This document shows positions 1-11,114 of a DNA stretch of 64,000 nt, piece by piece. Made by a program: the position numbers and the translations under genes. The notes beneath the pieces are model-generated. The model was given only the letters and a program-made list of their open reading frames with translations. It searched no databases and was not told where the DNA came from. This stretch comes from Ascarosepion bandense (Eukaryota > Mollusca > Cephalopoda > Sepiida > Sepiidae). The stretch covers positions 2,645,001 to 2,709,000 of the forward strand of contig JBBBDQ010000307.1 of the NCBI GenBank assembly GCA_037127315.1, given 5' to 3'. The first letter of the stretch is position 1, and the number at the start of each line of letters is the position of its first letter.

Positions 1-950
1 ATATATATATATATATATACTCTGCTGCAACACAAAAGAAATAATTTACAGGCAAAGGTACATGGCCAAAATAAAATATATTTGGACTCAACCAAAGAAA
101 CCTTTAAGACGAGATGGTTTAATCACAGGTCTACATTCAAAATACAAAAGTTCAAAACTGTACAAAATTGGCTAGCCACGTGTAGAAATCAAAATATAGA
201 AAAGACCCGGACATAACATGGGGCACTGTAAAAAAAGCCAAGCCTTACAACGGTGGAAAAATATGAATGCGTCAAGAAGAAAAATTAGAATTTATGCTAT
301 TCCCAAACAAAAACGAACTGTTAAATGAAAGAAGGGAAATTCTGACTAAATGCATCCACACTAAGAAATACCTCATGGATGAAAAGGCCATAATTCATTT
401 TAATTTAAAAATTGCGCGTTGAAAAAAAAAAACACTGTTACATGAGCGTTCTTAAAAAGAAAAACGGTAAAATCAGTTATCAAAAATCTCCTGAAGACAC
501 CACTCACGGTAGAAAAAAGAGAAAATATTCAAAAGTTCTACAATATGATTGTATCGAACACTTTTTAATACAAATGTGTACTGGCCTAAACCTATTATGA
601 CCAAAAACTAAGTATTAGACAATCAATCAATCAATCAATATATATATATATCTATATATATATATATATAGTGTAATTGTAAGAAAGTTATGGAACACGT
701 AGGTTTTAAACCCACTGTTCATGCATTTACCCTATCTTAAAAAACCTTACATCCCAATATAAGAACTACCCAGAAAAAAACTAAAAAGTGACCCATCCAA
801 AACTAAGCTACTCCGCATCCCTCTCCTAACCCAAGACTGTATCACTATGGCTACAAACTGTGGGCTAAATCGTACTAAATTCCCACCACATTCACTCACA
901 TATCATATTACCAAAAATAAATCGTTTTCACCATTTATTTTTCATTTCAA
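1..950. other. AT-rich sequence, no gene recognised
   Basis: No exon-like segment, domain or splice-flanked open frame is visible. Short (TA)n tracts lie at 1-19 and about 639-670. The 62-codon frame at 412-600 is A-rich low complexity and resembles nothing I recognise. By position this should lie in or upstream of the SMOC-like gene. Confidence 0.6.
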
Positions 951-958
951 CTTATCAC

Positions 959-992
959 CGGATGAGGAGCAAACGTAGCTCCGAAACGCGAA
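959..992 (+). ncRNA. hammerhead ribozyme-like motif, decayed
   Basis: The core is C-G-GATGA (consensus CTGATGA, so U4 is changed to G). A perfect 5-bp stem II follows (GGAGC 966-970, GCTCC 978-982, loop AAACGTA), then GAA and ACGCGA, close to the palindrome ACGCGT seen in other repeats here. Stem I is not convincing. Hammerheads of this form are known in Penelope-like elements; this copy is predicted inactive. Confidence 0.5.
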
Positions 993-1069
993 GATTTTTG
1001 TGTAGTGACACTATGCTTTTATAAACTATTGTAACAACCATTGCAACATATGTATATATTCCTACATGA

Positions 1070-1109
1070 CGCTTGAAAGAATTCCGAGAGTACATCGGCC
1101 GAAATGTCG
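1070..1109 (+). repeat. second hammerhead-like relic
   Basis: About 80 bp after the previous motif, a segment reads CTTGAAAGA, then a CCGA/CGG hairpin, then CCGAAATGTCG. The order core, stem II, GAAA matches a hammerhead, but the core carries an extra base. Probably the same decayed element. Confidence 0.3.
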
Positions 1110-1112
1110 TGA

Positions 1113-1937
1113 AAAAAAAAAAAAAGAAAAAAGAAAACCTAGTTGAATACATCAATGAAGAAAACAGAAACCGAGTAGCCTTTTTGGCTTTAACAGCTAC
1201 AATTGACATTAATAAATAAATACAGATGTATTTCTTTGGTCTGTCGACGATTAAGTAACGATAACACTCTCCCATTAGTGGGTTGTATGTCTTGACTTGC
1301 CTTTATTTACAATACAAGAATTTTGAAAACAACGAAATGACCCTGTTGTCTTTATTACTTAATGATTAATTACTGCAACTTCCTTCATTCTAACATATGT
1401 ATATATGAAGTAATTTTCTCCAAGCCATAATAAAATATAATTATTCTGTGACATTATTAATCGCTGTGTTGTGATTATTTATTTCTAAGCGTAATCTTCA
1501 CTATACTCTCCTTTAGGACGGTCTTTATTTCTTCCACAATATTACTTTACAATATCTTTACTCATTAATTCCATATTTTTATCGATATTTTGACTGTTTT
1601 TCCAGCTTCCGTTATTGTTTTATTGTGGCATTTTTCTACACACATCCGGTTTGTTTTAGTGTCATTCTCCTCGGACATCGTGTGACGTTTTCCACCAACT
1701 ACCGATTCGGCTTTGTGAGTTTTTTATTCTCCGCCACTGGGTTTGTTATGCGTTACATGTTTTCCCCGCCTTCGTTCTCGTTTCGTGGGACACGTTTTTC
1801 CCGCCTTCGTTCTCGTTTGGTGGGACACGTTTTCCTCGTTTTGCGTAACATATTTTCCCCTAACTCCTATTAAGATTAGTCTAAGTAAAAACTAATGATT
1901 GCTTTCTTAAACTTATCAATCACCTCTTCCACACACT
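1113..1937. other. no gene recognised
   Basis: AT-rich. A GC-richer 36-bp segment containing CCGCCTTCGTTCTCGTTT is duplicated in tandem at about 1762-1797 and 1798-1833. No coding or RNA gene signal was found. Confidence 0.55.
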
Positions 1938-1946
1938 CACTCATTT

Positions 1947-1997
<51 letters not shown>
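1938..1997. repeat. (TA)n(TG)n microsatellite
   Basis: A TA run passes directly into a TG run of about 19 repeats. Confidence 0.95.
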
Positions 1998-2003
<6 letters not shown>

Positions 2004-2495
2004 TTAACCGATCAATAATAAACAATGTTTGTGCACATCACACACTTCTAAATCTATTTTTAATTAAAACTTTTCATTTTGTCATTTTTTTAAAAAACTT
2101 TGTCAGTATATTATATCATAGTTTGACTAAAGACACGCACTCTTATGTGTGCATTTGATAAGATAAAGGGCAAATGGGAAACGATTATCAATATAACGTT
2201 TCATCTAGCTAGAACTACATTAAAACGGTTTGACCCAGATACCAATCTCGTAGTACGTTTGAATTAATGAGGTCCAGACACTAACGGTTGGGAGTGAAAG
2301 TTCATCAGAATAATTGCCATAAAAAATATTTATAGAAAAGATCGGTAAGTGTCTGAGACACTACCATTGCCTCATAAAAATGGACTATTCCGTTTTGATC
2401 TTGTAGAAAAAGGAAATAACTACTGTGAGAAAAGGAAGTGAAGTTAAAAAATAGTTTAAAGTCTGTTTCAGTGAAATGAAAAAGTTTATCGTTAT
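1998..2495. other. no gene recognised
   Basis: Ordinary AT-rich DNA; neither exon nor known repeat is apparent. Confidence 0.5.
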
Positions 2496-2670
2496 ATGTG
2501 CGCTGTGGTACAGTGGATATCGACTCGGGACGACAAATCCCGGAGCCGAGTTCGAATTCCAGTTGAATTCTTTGCATTCACTTACGCGCAAATACCCTTG
2601 TGAAAGGTATTAATCTGTCGCTTCCCTCCATCTATGGATTAAATAACAGCAAAGATTGCGTTCTAACATC
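2496..2670 (+). mobile_element. SINE-A copy, 3'-truncated
   Basis: The tRNA-derived head carries an A-box-like TGGTACAGTGGATAT and a B-box-like GAGTTCGAATTCC. It is followed by the family body (CTTACGCGCAAATACCCTTG, ATGGATTAAATAACAG). The copy stops near AGATTGCGTTCT and passes directly into a LINE-J tail. RNA polymerase III promoter boxes are visible but somewhat degenerate. Confidence 0.85.
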
Positions 2671-2818
2671 AATTGCAAACTTCTGTCTCCTTGAATATCG
2701 TCCAGCTTTAATGCTTTCTTCGACATTCACCGTTTTTACTGTCACTGTAAACGCCCCCGCCCCTACCAGCGCACTAGTGGCGGTCCCGTCTTGTTAAGGG
2801 TGAAATTATTAAAAGAAA
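2671..2818 (+). mobile_element. LINE-J 3' end fragment
   Basis: Contains the family's 3' UTR signature (CACTAGTGGCGGTCCCGTC) and ends GTGAAATTATTAAAAG, as the other LINE-J copies end in GAAATGATTAAAAAA. It is 5'-truncated, with no coding part. Confidence 0.7.
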
Positions 2819-2980
2819 AAAGAAGTTTCTATAGCGGCATGCTCGAGAATTTTTCTTCCAAGTAACTTTCTCTTTCACTAAGTTTGGCATTATTCAATTA
2901 GTGGTTTAATTTATTTCTATGTATTGCTAATAGATTTGATAAATTGTTGTGTATAAGTTCCCTTTTGTGTTCACATATTC

Positions 2981-3480
2981 CAGAAGCTCAGTATAGTATT
3001 AAGAGACAAGAAAATTTCACTAGAAACAAAGAAGATAGTACTGGATTGCTATGTGTTGTCAGTTCTTCAATATGGCAGTGAATGCTGGACAATATCATCG
3101 AATATGAAAGAAAAACTTGAAACAACTGAAATGTGGTTCTACAGAAGGATGCTGCGGATATCATGGATCGAGCATGTGAGCAATGATGATGTGTTGGAAA
3201 GAATGGCAGCGAAAAGGAAGAGACGGCTGAAGTTTCTGGGACATGCAATGAGGAAAGAGGTCTTGGAGAACCTGATACTAACAGGCCAGATAGAGGGAAG
3301 GAGAGACATGGGAAAACAGCGTGTAACGTAGTTGACGGGCCTGAGCAGGTAGATGGCAGAACGGGGGCTGCGTGGTGTAACAGGAGAAAGTGTGCTAAGA
3401 GCCACCGAGTATAGGGAGATGTGGATGACCATGATCGCCTACGTCCTGAAAGGACAAGACACAAAGAAGAAGAAAAAGAT
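2981..3480 (+). pseudogene. LINE-R non-LTR retrotransposon, C-terminal RT fragment
   Basis: Encodes the region after the reverse-transcriptase catalytic core: a YGSECWTI motif, then MWFYRRMLRISW and FLGHAMRKEVLENL, ending in YVLKGQ before an A-rich tail. The frame is broken by a stop near 3330. Non-LTR elements commonly insert 5'-truncated, which this copy fits. Several other copies of the family lie in the window. Confidence 0.85.
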
Positions 3481-3684
3481 TAAATATATACACTGGTGTG
3501 CAAAACCTTTCAACCAACGACACAAAATTATTATACATTTTTTTATAAAGAAGTCAACAGTATGATTTTATCAATAATGTCCTGGCATTAGGGGATTGGA
3601 AAATGTTGCGTTTTTGTTGATGCCGTGTAACGCAAGATAAATTTTGTTAAAAAAAAAGAGGGGGGGGGATAAAACTTTTCAGTT
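3481..3684. other. short unassigned segment
   Basis: Begins near TACACTGGTGTGCAAAACC, which resembles a Tc1/mariner terminal repeat, but no matching inverted end was found. A G-run lies at about 3661-3669. Confidence 0.3.
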
Positions 3685-4125
3685 TATTGACCCTGATTTG
3701 ATATCTCGGCATCCACTACTTTCTTATAAATATTTTCATGGTATTTTTTTAGATGAGCTCTTCATTGTGATACCAAGATTTATAAATCTAACCTCAGTAA
3801 TAGATTAGCGGCGAGGTCTCATCATTATATTGCTCAAATCGCTAGATGTAACCATAAGTTCTATGCCAACAGTTTCTCCTATCGCAATTCTCGCTTGTGG
3901 AACTCTCATCTGGTTTCTTGTTTTCCAGTCAACTTTGGTCGTCAAAGAGTTAAATGCAATGTCAATCATTATCTTCTGTCTTCTTAATTCTTGGTCTTTT
4001 ATTGTTCTCTCTCGCTAATAGTAGTTTTTCTAATATTCGACAGCACTCAGTCACCTTTTTGCGTCTTAGTGGCTTCATTGTCTTTTTTGTAGTGAAATGA
4101 TTAAAAAATTAAAAAAACGATCCAC
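3685..4125 (+). mobile_element. LINE-J 3' end fragment
   Basis: Degenerate match to the family: TATCTCGGCATCCACT near the start, the LWNSLP-encoding region as CTTGTGGAACTC, and a terminal GTAGTGAAATGATTAAAAAA. Frameshifts are too many for a product. Confidence 0.7.
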
Positions 4126-4385
4126 TTATTCTTGCCTGTCGTACGGCGAATAAAAAAGATTTAACGCATAATTTGAACTCAAATTAGATATAGACTGAGT
4201 TATTTTTGCATGACTTTGTCTCTTTGCTATCTTTCTTAATGCCTCTTTTACCAACCATTTACAGATACTCGTTAGGTAAGTTATTCAGTACTCTCCTCTT
4301 TTCTTTATTGTCCTGTGGGTGTCAAATTTTCCAAGTCCTCTTTCCACGTAGGAGTTTCAACTGACTGTTTCTAATGCTAAGTATT
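4126..4385. other. no feature recognised
   Basis: AT-rich spacer between a LINE-J tail and a SINE-A dimer. Confidence 0.5.
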
Positions 4386-4991
4386 AGTCAGTTAAGTGCC
4401 ATACGTGACACACGCTTTGGGCTATTATTTCTCGAAAGAGACATGACTGACTGGGCAGAAGATTATCCCGCAGTAGGTTACCATTATTTTCTGCGGTGGG
4501 CTGGTTGTCAGCCAAGGCTATAGAACCCAATCTGTCCTATTATTTGACTCATAGCTAGAGGGAGAAGTTATGTATTACATCGTTAAGTAGTAATTAGAGG
4601 GGGGGGTCAGTTTATTACTTCATAACAGTAGAAAACCATACCCTACTTTATGACCACTGGAAGCCTTAATCATGTTCCCACCTATTATATTCATTCAGTC
4701 AGTTAAGTGCCATACGTGATATACGCTTGGGAGATCATGTCTCGAAAGAGACATGACTGACTGGGCAGAAGATTATCTTGCAGTAGGTTACCATTACTTT
4801 CTGCGGTGGACTGGTTGCCAGCCAAGGCTATAGAATCTAATCCGTCCTGTTATTTAACCCATAGCTGGAGGGGAGAGATGGATTAATACCTTTCCCAAGG
4901 GTATTTGTGCGTAAGTGAATTCGACTGGAATTCGAACTCGGCACCCGGATTTCTCGTTCCGAGCTGATATCCACTGCACCACAACGCACAA
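4386..4991 (-). mobile_element. SINE-A with two body units
   Basis: Reading the minus strand, the tRNA head (near 4991) is followed by one body unit ending CTTAACTGACTGA near 4693. A roughly 100-bp linker and a second body unit without a head reach 4386. The linker (AACATGATTAAGGC, AAAGTGGGGGAT-type) recurs between body units elsewhere, so this is a family structure, not a chance neighbour. Confidence 0.85.
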
Positions 4992-5009
4992 GTGTCCTTT
5001 TTGTTTCCA

Positions 5010-5283
5010 TTTTCTTCAAAACTTTGTTGCGCTTCCCACTTGTGGAACTCTCTTCCGGCTCCATGCTTTCTAGTCAAACTCAATATTCAACATTTAAATG
5101 AAATGTCAACCGTCATCTAAAGTCTTCCTGATTACACTTCTGTAGCTCTCTCAGCATCGTGATGTACCCATGATTACTCTTCTACTACTCTCGCTCCTTC
5201 GTATTGTTTGTTTTCTAGTTATCGGTAATCAGTAATTTATCGTGTCTTAATGACTTTACTGTTCTGCTTTGGGTACAAAAAAG
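5010..5283 (+). mobile_element. LINE-J 3' end fragment
   Basis: The CTTGTGGAACTCTCTTCCGG segment corresponds to the WNSLP region of LINE-J; it continues through a decayed 3' UTR to GGGTACAAAAAAGAGG. A SINE-A abuts its left side. Confidence 0.6.
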
Positions 5284-5489
5284 AGGCTGAAATGGGAAAG
5301 TTTCACATCGGGTACAGTATTTCTGTATTTTTATTGTCAGAATTCCTATGCTTAAGGTGCTCTGTCATTCTATGGTGCAACATTAACGAAAATACACTAA
5401 CTGTTTTTAGTTCTCAAAAATGCTTACCGCTAATTCCTCTCAATTTTGGGATAAAATTAACAAAAGAAAAGAATCCTGCAATGTTGTGT

Positions 5490-6256
5490 GATGTCTCTCC
5501 TTTGTTATGAGAGTGAATTCTGGACAATCTCTTCAAGGATGAGCGGTCCTGGGTATGACGGTAAACTGCATCCGGCAGCAAGGCCTCTGATTGGGAGGTT
5601 GTGAGGAGCATGAAACCATCTCTTAATTGAGTGATAGCACCTGTTAGTTAATAGTTAACCCTTAAACCGGGATCAAAATGCTATAAAAGTATATACTAAC
5701 AAACTTTTTTTCGAATGAAAAATGTTACCAACAAAATATTTTTTGAATGAAACATGTTACCAATAAAATATTTTTTGAATGAATGTTACCTTAAACGTTG
5801 CCTTAAATAACCCTTTTAAATGTTGATAGTCCGTTAAACAGGAACAAACAAACAATCAAACAAGCAATCTTCAAGGATGAGGGTAAAACTTGAAGTGGCC
5901 GAAATGTGATTCTACAGAAGAATGCCGAAGATACCATGGACCAAACGTGTGAATAACGACGAGATTTTGGAGAGGATGGAAATGAAAAGAAAACATACTT
6001 AACTTCAGGAAATCAGCTACAATTTGCGAGATATGTAACGTGGAAGGAGGGCTTGGAAAAACTGATACTCACAGGACAGAAGGAAAGAGACAGGGAAAGC
6101 ATCGAATGACATGCATGATATGCTTGAGCAAATGTGTGTCCGAGTAAGGTTTGGGAGGGGTAACAAGAGAAAAGGCGTTAATAGCTCCAAGAGATAGGGA
6201 GATATGAAAGACCACGATCGCCTCCGTTTTAAAGGAACACGGCACATAGCAGAAGT
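5490..6256 (+). pseudogene. LINE-R fragment interrupted by SINE-B
   Basis: LINE-R sequence (GTGAATTCTGGACAATCTC) runs to 5543, is interrupted by an insertion at 5544-5867, and resumes at 5868 with the duplicated target. It then encodes a decayed version of the MWFYRRML and GLEKLILTGQ region and ends at the family tail near 6256. Several frameshifts are present. Confidence 0.8.
5544..5867 (+). mobile_element. SINE-B copy with target-site duplication
   Basis: Starts CGGTCCTGGGTATGACGG and ends in an A-rich tail (ACAAACAAACAATC). It is flanked by a 14-bp direct repeat, TCTTCAAGGATGAG, at 5530-5543 and 5868-5881. The TSD and tail indicate target-primed insertion into LINE-R. Internally it has about three units of a TTTTTGAATGAAA minisatellite. 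I see no clear tRNA boxes, so its origin is unknown. Confidence 0.85.
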
Positions 6257-6419
6257 AATTTACAAAGTTGAACGAAAACTTATGCACGCTAGTGTGTATA
6301 ATAAAAGACTGCACGTTCATTTGATCGTCTGCTAACGACATTCGTAGATTGTTGATTTCGTGATTTTGAACAAGGTTCTTAAGATATCCCTTTTTTTTTG
6401 TTTCGAGTATGCCAGGATT

Positions 6420-7235
6420 CGTCATCAGAGGCCACAATTTGAACAACATAAGGTACGTAGATGATACAGTGCTGATAGCAGACACAAGACTTCCTACAGA
6501 AGGTAGCTGAAGAGTGTGACAAGAAAATAATACAAATAAACTGCAAGATAACCGAATGCATGGTCATCAGCAAAAAGGGCAGCCCAAAATGCCAATTACA
6601 GGTGAGCGACTCTAAAATCAAACAGGTACAGAAATCTAAATACCTAGGAAGTGTTCTAACAAAAGACGGAAAGTGCGACACTTAGATCCGAAGGCAAATT
6701 GGCATGGCGAATGAAGCATTTCAGAAGTTGAGTAAAGTATTAAGAAACAAGACACTTTCACTAAAAAACAAAGAGGAGAGTACTGGATTGCTATGTGATG
6801 TCGGTTCTTTAATATGGCAGTGAATGTTGGACAATATCTTAGAAGATGAAGGAAAAACTTGAAGCAACTGAAATGTGGTTCTACAGAAGGATGCTGCGGA
6901 TATCATGGACCGAGCATGTGAGCAATGATGAAGTTTTGGAAAGGATGGAGACGAAAAGGAAATTAATACTGAGCATCAGGAAGAGACAAGTAAAGTTCCT
7001 GGGACATGCAATGAGGAAGGAGGGCTTGGAGAACCTGATACTAACAGGCCAGATAGAGAGAAAAAGAGACAGAGAAAAGCAGCAGATAACATATTTGAAG
7101 GACCTGATCAGGTGGATGACGGAACTAGGGTTGCATGGTGCAACAGGAAAAAGCGTGCTAAAAGCCACAAAGGATAGGGAGATGTCGAAAGCCATGATCG
7201 CCTACGTCCTGAAAGGACATAGCACATAAAAGAAG
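6420..7235 (+). pseudogene. LINE-R RT palm to C-terminus
   Basis: Translation gives NNIRYVDDTVLIAD, the YxDD catalytic motif of reverse transcriptase, then CKITECMVI and a SKYLGSVLTKDG segment. A 127-codon open stretch at 6846-7229 follows, carrying MWFYRRMLRISW and FLGHAMRKEGLENLILTG. The upstream fingers and endonuclease are missing and a gap follows the YVDD motif, so the copy is dead. The tail is GCACATAAAAGAAG. Confidence 0.85.
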
Positions 7236-7585
7236 TAAAATCAATGTTTTTAAATATTTTCTCATTTAGTTTATTACTCTATTAATTTTTTCGGGAATGT
7301 ATTTTAGTAACTTTCTTAAAACTAAATTTTCTTATTCTTATTTTGTCAAAATTTTAAATTTCTTTTACAATTGTCCTATGATCACCGTTTGTAGCAGTTT
7401 CAATTAAAAACAAAATCAATTAAATATACATATAAAATCCAAAATGAAGCAGCTTGATGGTAAAATCCCAAAAGAGATCCTATTAATATTGTTAAAAATG
7501 AAATATTAAAACTAACCAGAGAGCTCAATATAAATAAAATTATTTAATTATAGAACCAATATGTATTTTTTTACTTATAATAATT
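7236..7585. other. no gene recognised
   Basis: AT-rich spacer; nothing supported. Confidence 0.5.
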
Positions 7586-7645
7586 TTGAAATTTATGATC
7601 GCAGAAATGATCATGCGATCATAAATTTCGATTATAATATGCAAT

Positions 7646-7715
<70 letters not shown>

Positions 7716-7716
7716 T
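7586..7716. repeat. small palindrome plus (CA)n(TA)n
   Basis: A 16-bp inverted repeat, GAAATTTATGATCGCA with its complement, lies at about 7588-7629. It is followed by about 22 CA and then about 11 TA repeats. Confidence 0.8.
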
Positions 7717-8010
7717 AGTCAGTCAGTTATGTGCCAAACGTGAATTATGATTGGGCGATCATGTCTCTTTCGAGGCATGACCGACTAAGCAGGTTTTCCA
7801 AACAGTAGGTTGTCATTTCTTTCTGCGGTAGACTGGCTGTCAACCAAGGCTGTATAACTCCATTCGTTCTGTTATTTAATCCACAGCTGAATAGAGAATA
7901 GATGGAAGCATACCTTTTCCAAAGCTATATGTGCGTAAGTGAATGCAATAAATTCGAACTGGGTTCTCCGATTTCTCATTACGTGCTAATATTTATTGCA
8001 CCACAAATGG
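7717..8010 (-). mobile_element. SINE-A, near full length
   Basis: Minus-strand copy: decayed tRNA head at about 8010-7950, body, and the ACTGACTGA tail at 7717, right against (TA)n. Many substitutions suggest an old insertion. Confidence 0.85.
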
Positions 8011-8533
8011 TGATAGAATTTTAATCAAAGGGAAACCGGATTCCGATCCATATTCTAACATAGATATGGAGAAAGAAAGAAATTCTGGTACTGTGTGACC
8101 TGATTTTCATTAAGCAGGCTCCATCTGAATTTCATTTGCTAAGCAGCATTAGTATAAGTTATGCCGTTCTAAGCTCAAGGAGAGATGACGTGTCCTTTAG
8201 AAGTTCAAAAAGATGACTGATTTTAATCCTAACTGAAAAACAAAACTAGTAAATATTGCTTTATGTTGTGTATCCTAATTCTAGTTTGTCTATGTATGAT
8301 GTAAATGATAATGAATACTTGTATGTGTTGTAGGCATTGATTATGTTTGGTGGTTGTCCGCATGTTGATTTCAGGATGTATTTATTAAAACACCGGTCAA
8401 CATTGGTTAGATTCTTGAAGAATAGATTTAATAAAGATCAGTGTTTACTATAGTTATTTTGCCGTGTCTTTTTAACGAGACTCCCTTAAAGTGCTTTTGA
8501 TGTAAAGATTTATTCTCTTTTTTTTTTTAATTC
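8011..8533. other. no gene recognised
   Basis: No exon or known repeat is visible. Confidence 0.5.
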
Positions 8534-9057
8534 GGGTTAATCAGCCAGTTAAGTGCCATACGTGATACACTGACTGGGCAGAAGATTATCTCGCAGTAGA
8601 TAATCTGCAGTAGTCTGCCAGCCAAGGTTATAGAACTCTATTCGTCCTGTTATTTGACTTATAGTTACAGGAAGAAGATATGTATTATATTATTAAGTAG
8701 TAATTACAGGAGTATCAGTTTATTACTTCATAACAATAGAAAACCGATCCCCCACTTTATGCCCAGTAGAAGCCTTAATCATGTTTCCAACTATCATATT
8801 TAGTCAGTCAGTTAAGTGCCATTCGTGATACACGCGATCATGACAAACTGGGCAGATTATCCTGCAGTAGGTTGCCATCCAAGGCTATAGAACCTAGTCT
8901 GTCCTATTATTTAACCCATAACTGGAGGGAAGAGACAGATTAATTCCTTTCCCAAGGGTATTTGCGCGTAAGTGAATGCAACGAATTTAACAGAAATTCG
9001 AACTCGGCTCCCCGATTTGTTGTTCCGAGTCGATATCCACTGGACCACAACGCACAT
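8534..9057 (-). mobile_element. SINE-A with two body units
   Basis: The head lies near 9057 (GATGTGCGTTGTGGTCCAGT on minus). The first body ends near 8808, the standard linker follows, and a shortened second body reaches 8534. Confidence 0.85.
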
Positions 9058-9600
9058 CTTGATCTTAATTAGGGTAACATTAATAAAATTTGATATATCT
9101 TCTTGTTTCTTCAAGGAAGATTTTTTATACCAATGTTCAGCCACTACAAGGCCCAAGAGTTACTCAAGGTAGTGTTACTGTGTGGTGTTGTATGTGCGTA
9201 AGATATGGCAATGAGAGAAGTTCCCGTATTATGCAGGAAATATGACGGTTAAGCGTAGACTTGAAGAGGTCAAGATTACAGGGATTGAGCAAACATCCAA
9301 ATAGCAGTTCTTGGGGAGAAGCTGTCTGAATTGGACGATATAAATAGAATGGAAATGATTCACCCTTTAGACGTGAAAATATTTATTGTATTTAGCATTT
9401 AATTTAGTTTAAGCCTTAAAGGTGAAGTGCATGTTATAAGGTGTGAAACAAAAGGGCGTCTACTCAAACATGGGCATTCACAAAATATTGTAATTGTATG
9501 ATAATTCTTAAAGTCAAGTTCTTATTTTTTGAAATAATAAAAGTATATATACTTTAAATTTATATGTTACTTCGATTTTAATCAAATTTGATACACTCAT
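9058..9600. other. no gene recognised
   Basis: No supported feature. Confidence 0.5.
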
Positions 9601-9870
9601 AGACAGTCATACGAAACGATATTCAGAAGTTTCAAGGTTGCAGTTCTTACAGTAGTGCAGAAAATCGATGATAATATGTATATATAAAAGGCAAGATGTT
9701 TGTGTGTGTGTCTGTTTGTCTGTCTGTATGTCCTTTATACAAATCCACAATTTTTATCCGATTCTCACCAAATTTCACACAAATATTCTTTAGGCTGAGC
9801 AAAAATATTTAATTTTTAGGTGATTTTTTTTAAGGAAATTCGGGGGTTGATTCCCATATGTTTTCTTGTA
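9601..9870 (-). repeat. R750 dispersed repeat, partial
   Basis: Inverse complement of the central part of the repeats at 15013 and 26925: shared segments include TTTCTGCACTACTGTAAG and CATCTTGCCTTTTATATA. Only this part is present. Confidence 0.6.
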
Positions 9871-9894
9871 GTATGTATATATACATATATATGC

Positions 9895-9921
<27 letters not shown>

Positions 9922-9925
<4 letters not shown>

Positions 9926-10058
9926 GATTTGTTTGAACATTATTTTTTTTTATCGATACTCGTATTTAAGTAGATATTCTGTTTTTAATGAAAAACAGAA
10001 TATCTATTGAAATACGAGTATCGATAAAAAAAAACAATGTTCAAACAAATCATTTCAA
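9922..10058. repeat. foldback repeat next to (TA)n
   Basis: Two arms of about 65 bp are near-perfect inverse complements (GATTTGTTTGAACATTATTT on the left, its complement at the right end) meeting near 9988. The same arm sequence forms the tandem array at 19.7-20.2 kb. (TA)n lies on the left and (CA)n follows on the right. Confidence 0.85.
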
Positions 10059-10105
10059 ATTGTCGGTTGTTTATAACCAAGTTTCGTTAATCTTCGTTAA
10101 TTTCC

Positions 10106-10106
10106 G

Positions 10107-10148
<42 letters not shown>
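10106..10148. repeat. (CA)n microsatellite
   Basis: About 20 CA repeats ending at the TA that borders the next element. Confidence 0.95.
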
Positions 10149-10151
<3 letters not shown>

Positions 10152-10536
10152 TGCCAGCCATCATTATTAGGCCACCCTAGTGTTTTAAAAAAATGATGTA
10201 TTTCATACTATTTTTTTGCATTTATTGCCAGTGAATAATTGTAAATCAAAATAGAATGATTCTTTTGTTAATACTGCACAACAACATGTGCATCAAATGA
10301 ATTTATAAATATTTAATAATTACCTATATTGCAGTTTCATCAATGAAAGAATGAAAAAAAAATAGGGTGATTCGGACGAGTTTATCTTTGCATTCTTGCC
10401 TTGTAAAATTTTGCACAGTAATAATAACAAAAGAACCATTTTATTTTCATTTGGCAATAAATACTAAAAATAGTATAAAATACATAATTTCTTTAAAAAA
10501 TAACTGGTGGCCCAATAATTATGGCCGGTAGTGTAT
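10149..10536. mobile_element. mariner-type MITE
   Basis: Terminal inverted repeats of about 80 bp: the left end CTGCCAGCCATCATTATTAG pairs with the right end complement CTACCGGCCATAATTATTGG, both continuing into GCCACC. The element sits between TA dinucleotides, the Tc1/mariner target duplication. The interior has no transposase, so it is non-autonomous. Confidence 0.8.
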
Positions 10537-10539
10537 ATA

Positions 10540-11075
10540 TCGAGTGTTCCATTTAGACAGATTGAAATTAACAGTAAATAAAATAGTGTTATTAGTGAAG
10601 TTTTATTGATTTCTCTATTAGATCGTTATTTGAGTCATGACAATTATATGTGAAAAATAATATCACCCAAATGCCTGCCAAAGCTTCAGTCGATGGTCAA
10701 AATTTTTGATGACGTCTCTGCATAGCTGCTCCTCGATATCACCAATATGCCTTATTATTTCATCCTTTAGCTGTTGAATTGTTATTGACGTGTTAGCATA
10801 GACCTTAGCTTTGAGATGACCTCAAAGGAAGTAATCTCAAGGCGTCAAGTCGCACAATTGTGGTGACCAATTGGCATTACTGTTTCGAGAGATGATGCGA
10901 CCTGTGAACTTTTCTTGTTTGAACGCCCATTTTTGTCGTAGACTTCGATAACTTTAACACGTTACGCGATTGTTAATATTTCCATGGTTCAAATTGCCAA
11001 AGACTGAAGTTGTTAAACCTGAAAGGAATTAAAATAAATCATTAGACGCTTAAAGTTCACATTTAAAATTGGTCC
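10540..11075 (-). pseudogene. mariner/IS630-type transposase relic
   Basis: On the minus strand about 10911-10640 translates to WSPQLCDLTP, stop, DYFL, stop, GHLKAKVY, then LKDEIIRHIGDI, and in another frame GRHLGDIIFHI. These match the C-terminal half of DDE transposases of the mariner/IS630 group: the DLTPxDYFLWG block holds the last catalytic region, and GGHLxDIIF is a typical C-terminus. Two stops and a frameshift make it dead. Confidence 0.75.
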
Positions 11076-11079
11076 AAGT

Positions 11080-11080
11080 C

Positions 11081-11112
<32 letters not shown>
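11080..11112. repeat. (TA)n microsatellite
   Basis: About 15 TA repeats at the 3' end of a minus-strand SINE-5S copy. Confidence 0.9.

Positions 11113-11114
<2 letters not shown>

Noticed and set aside
2988..3464. Minus-strand frame of 158 codons
   Set aside because: Antisense shadow of the LINE-R fragment.
3485..3684. Tc1/mariner element
   Set aside because: Only one terminal-repeat-like sequence was found; no inverted partner.
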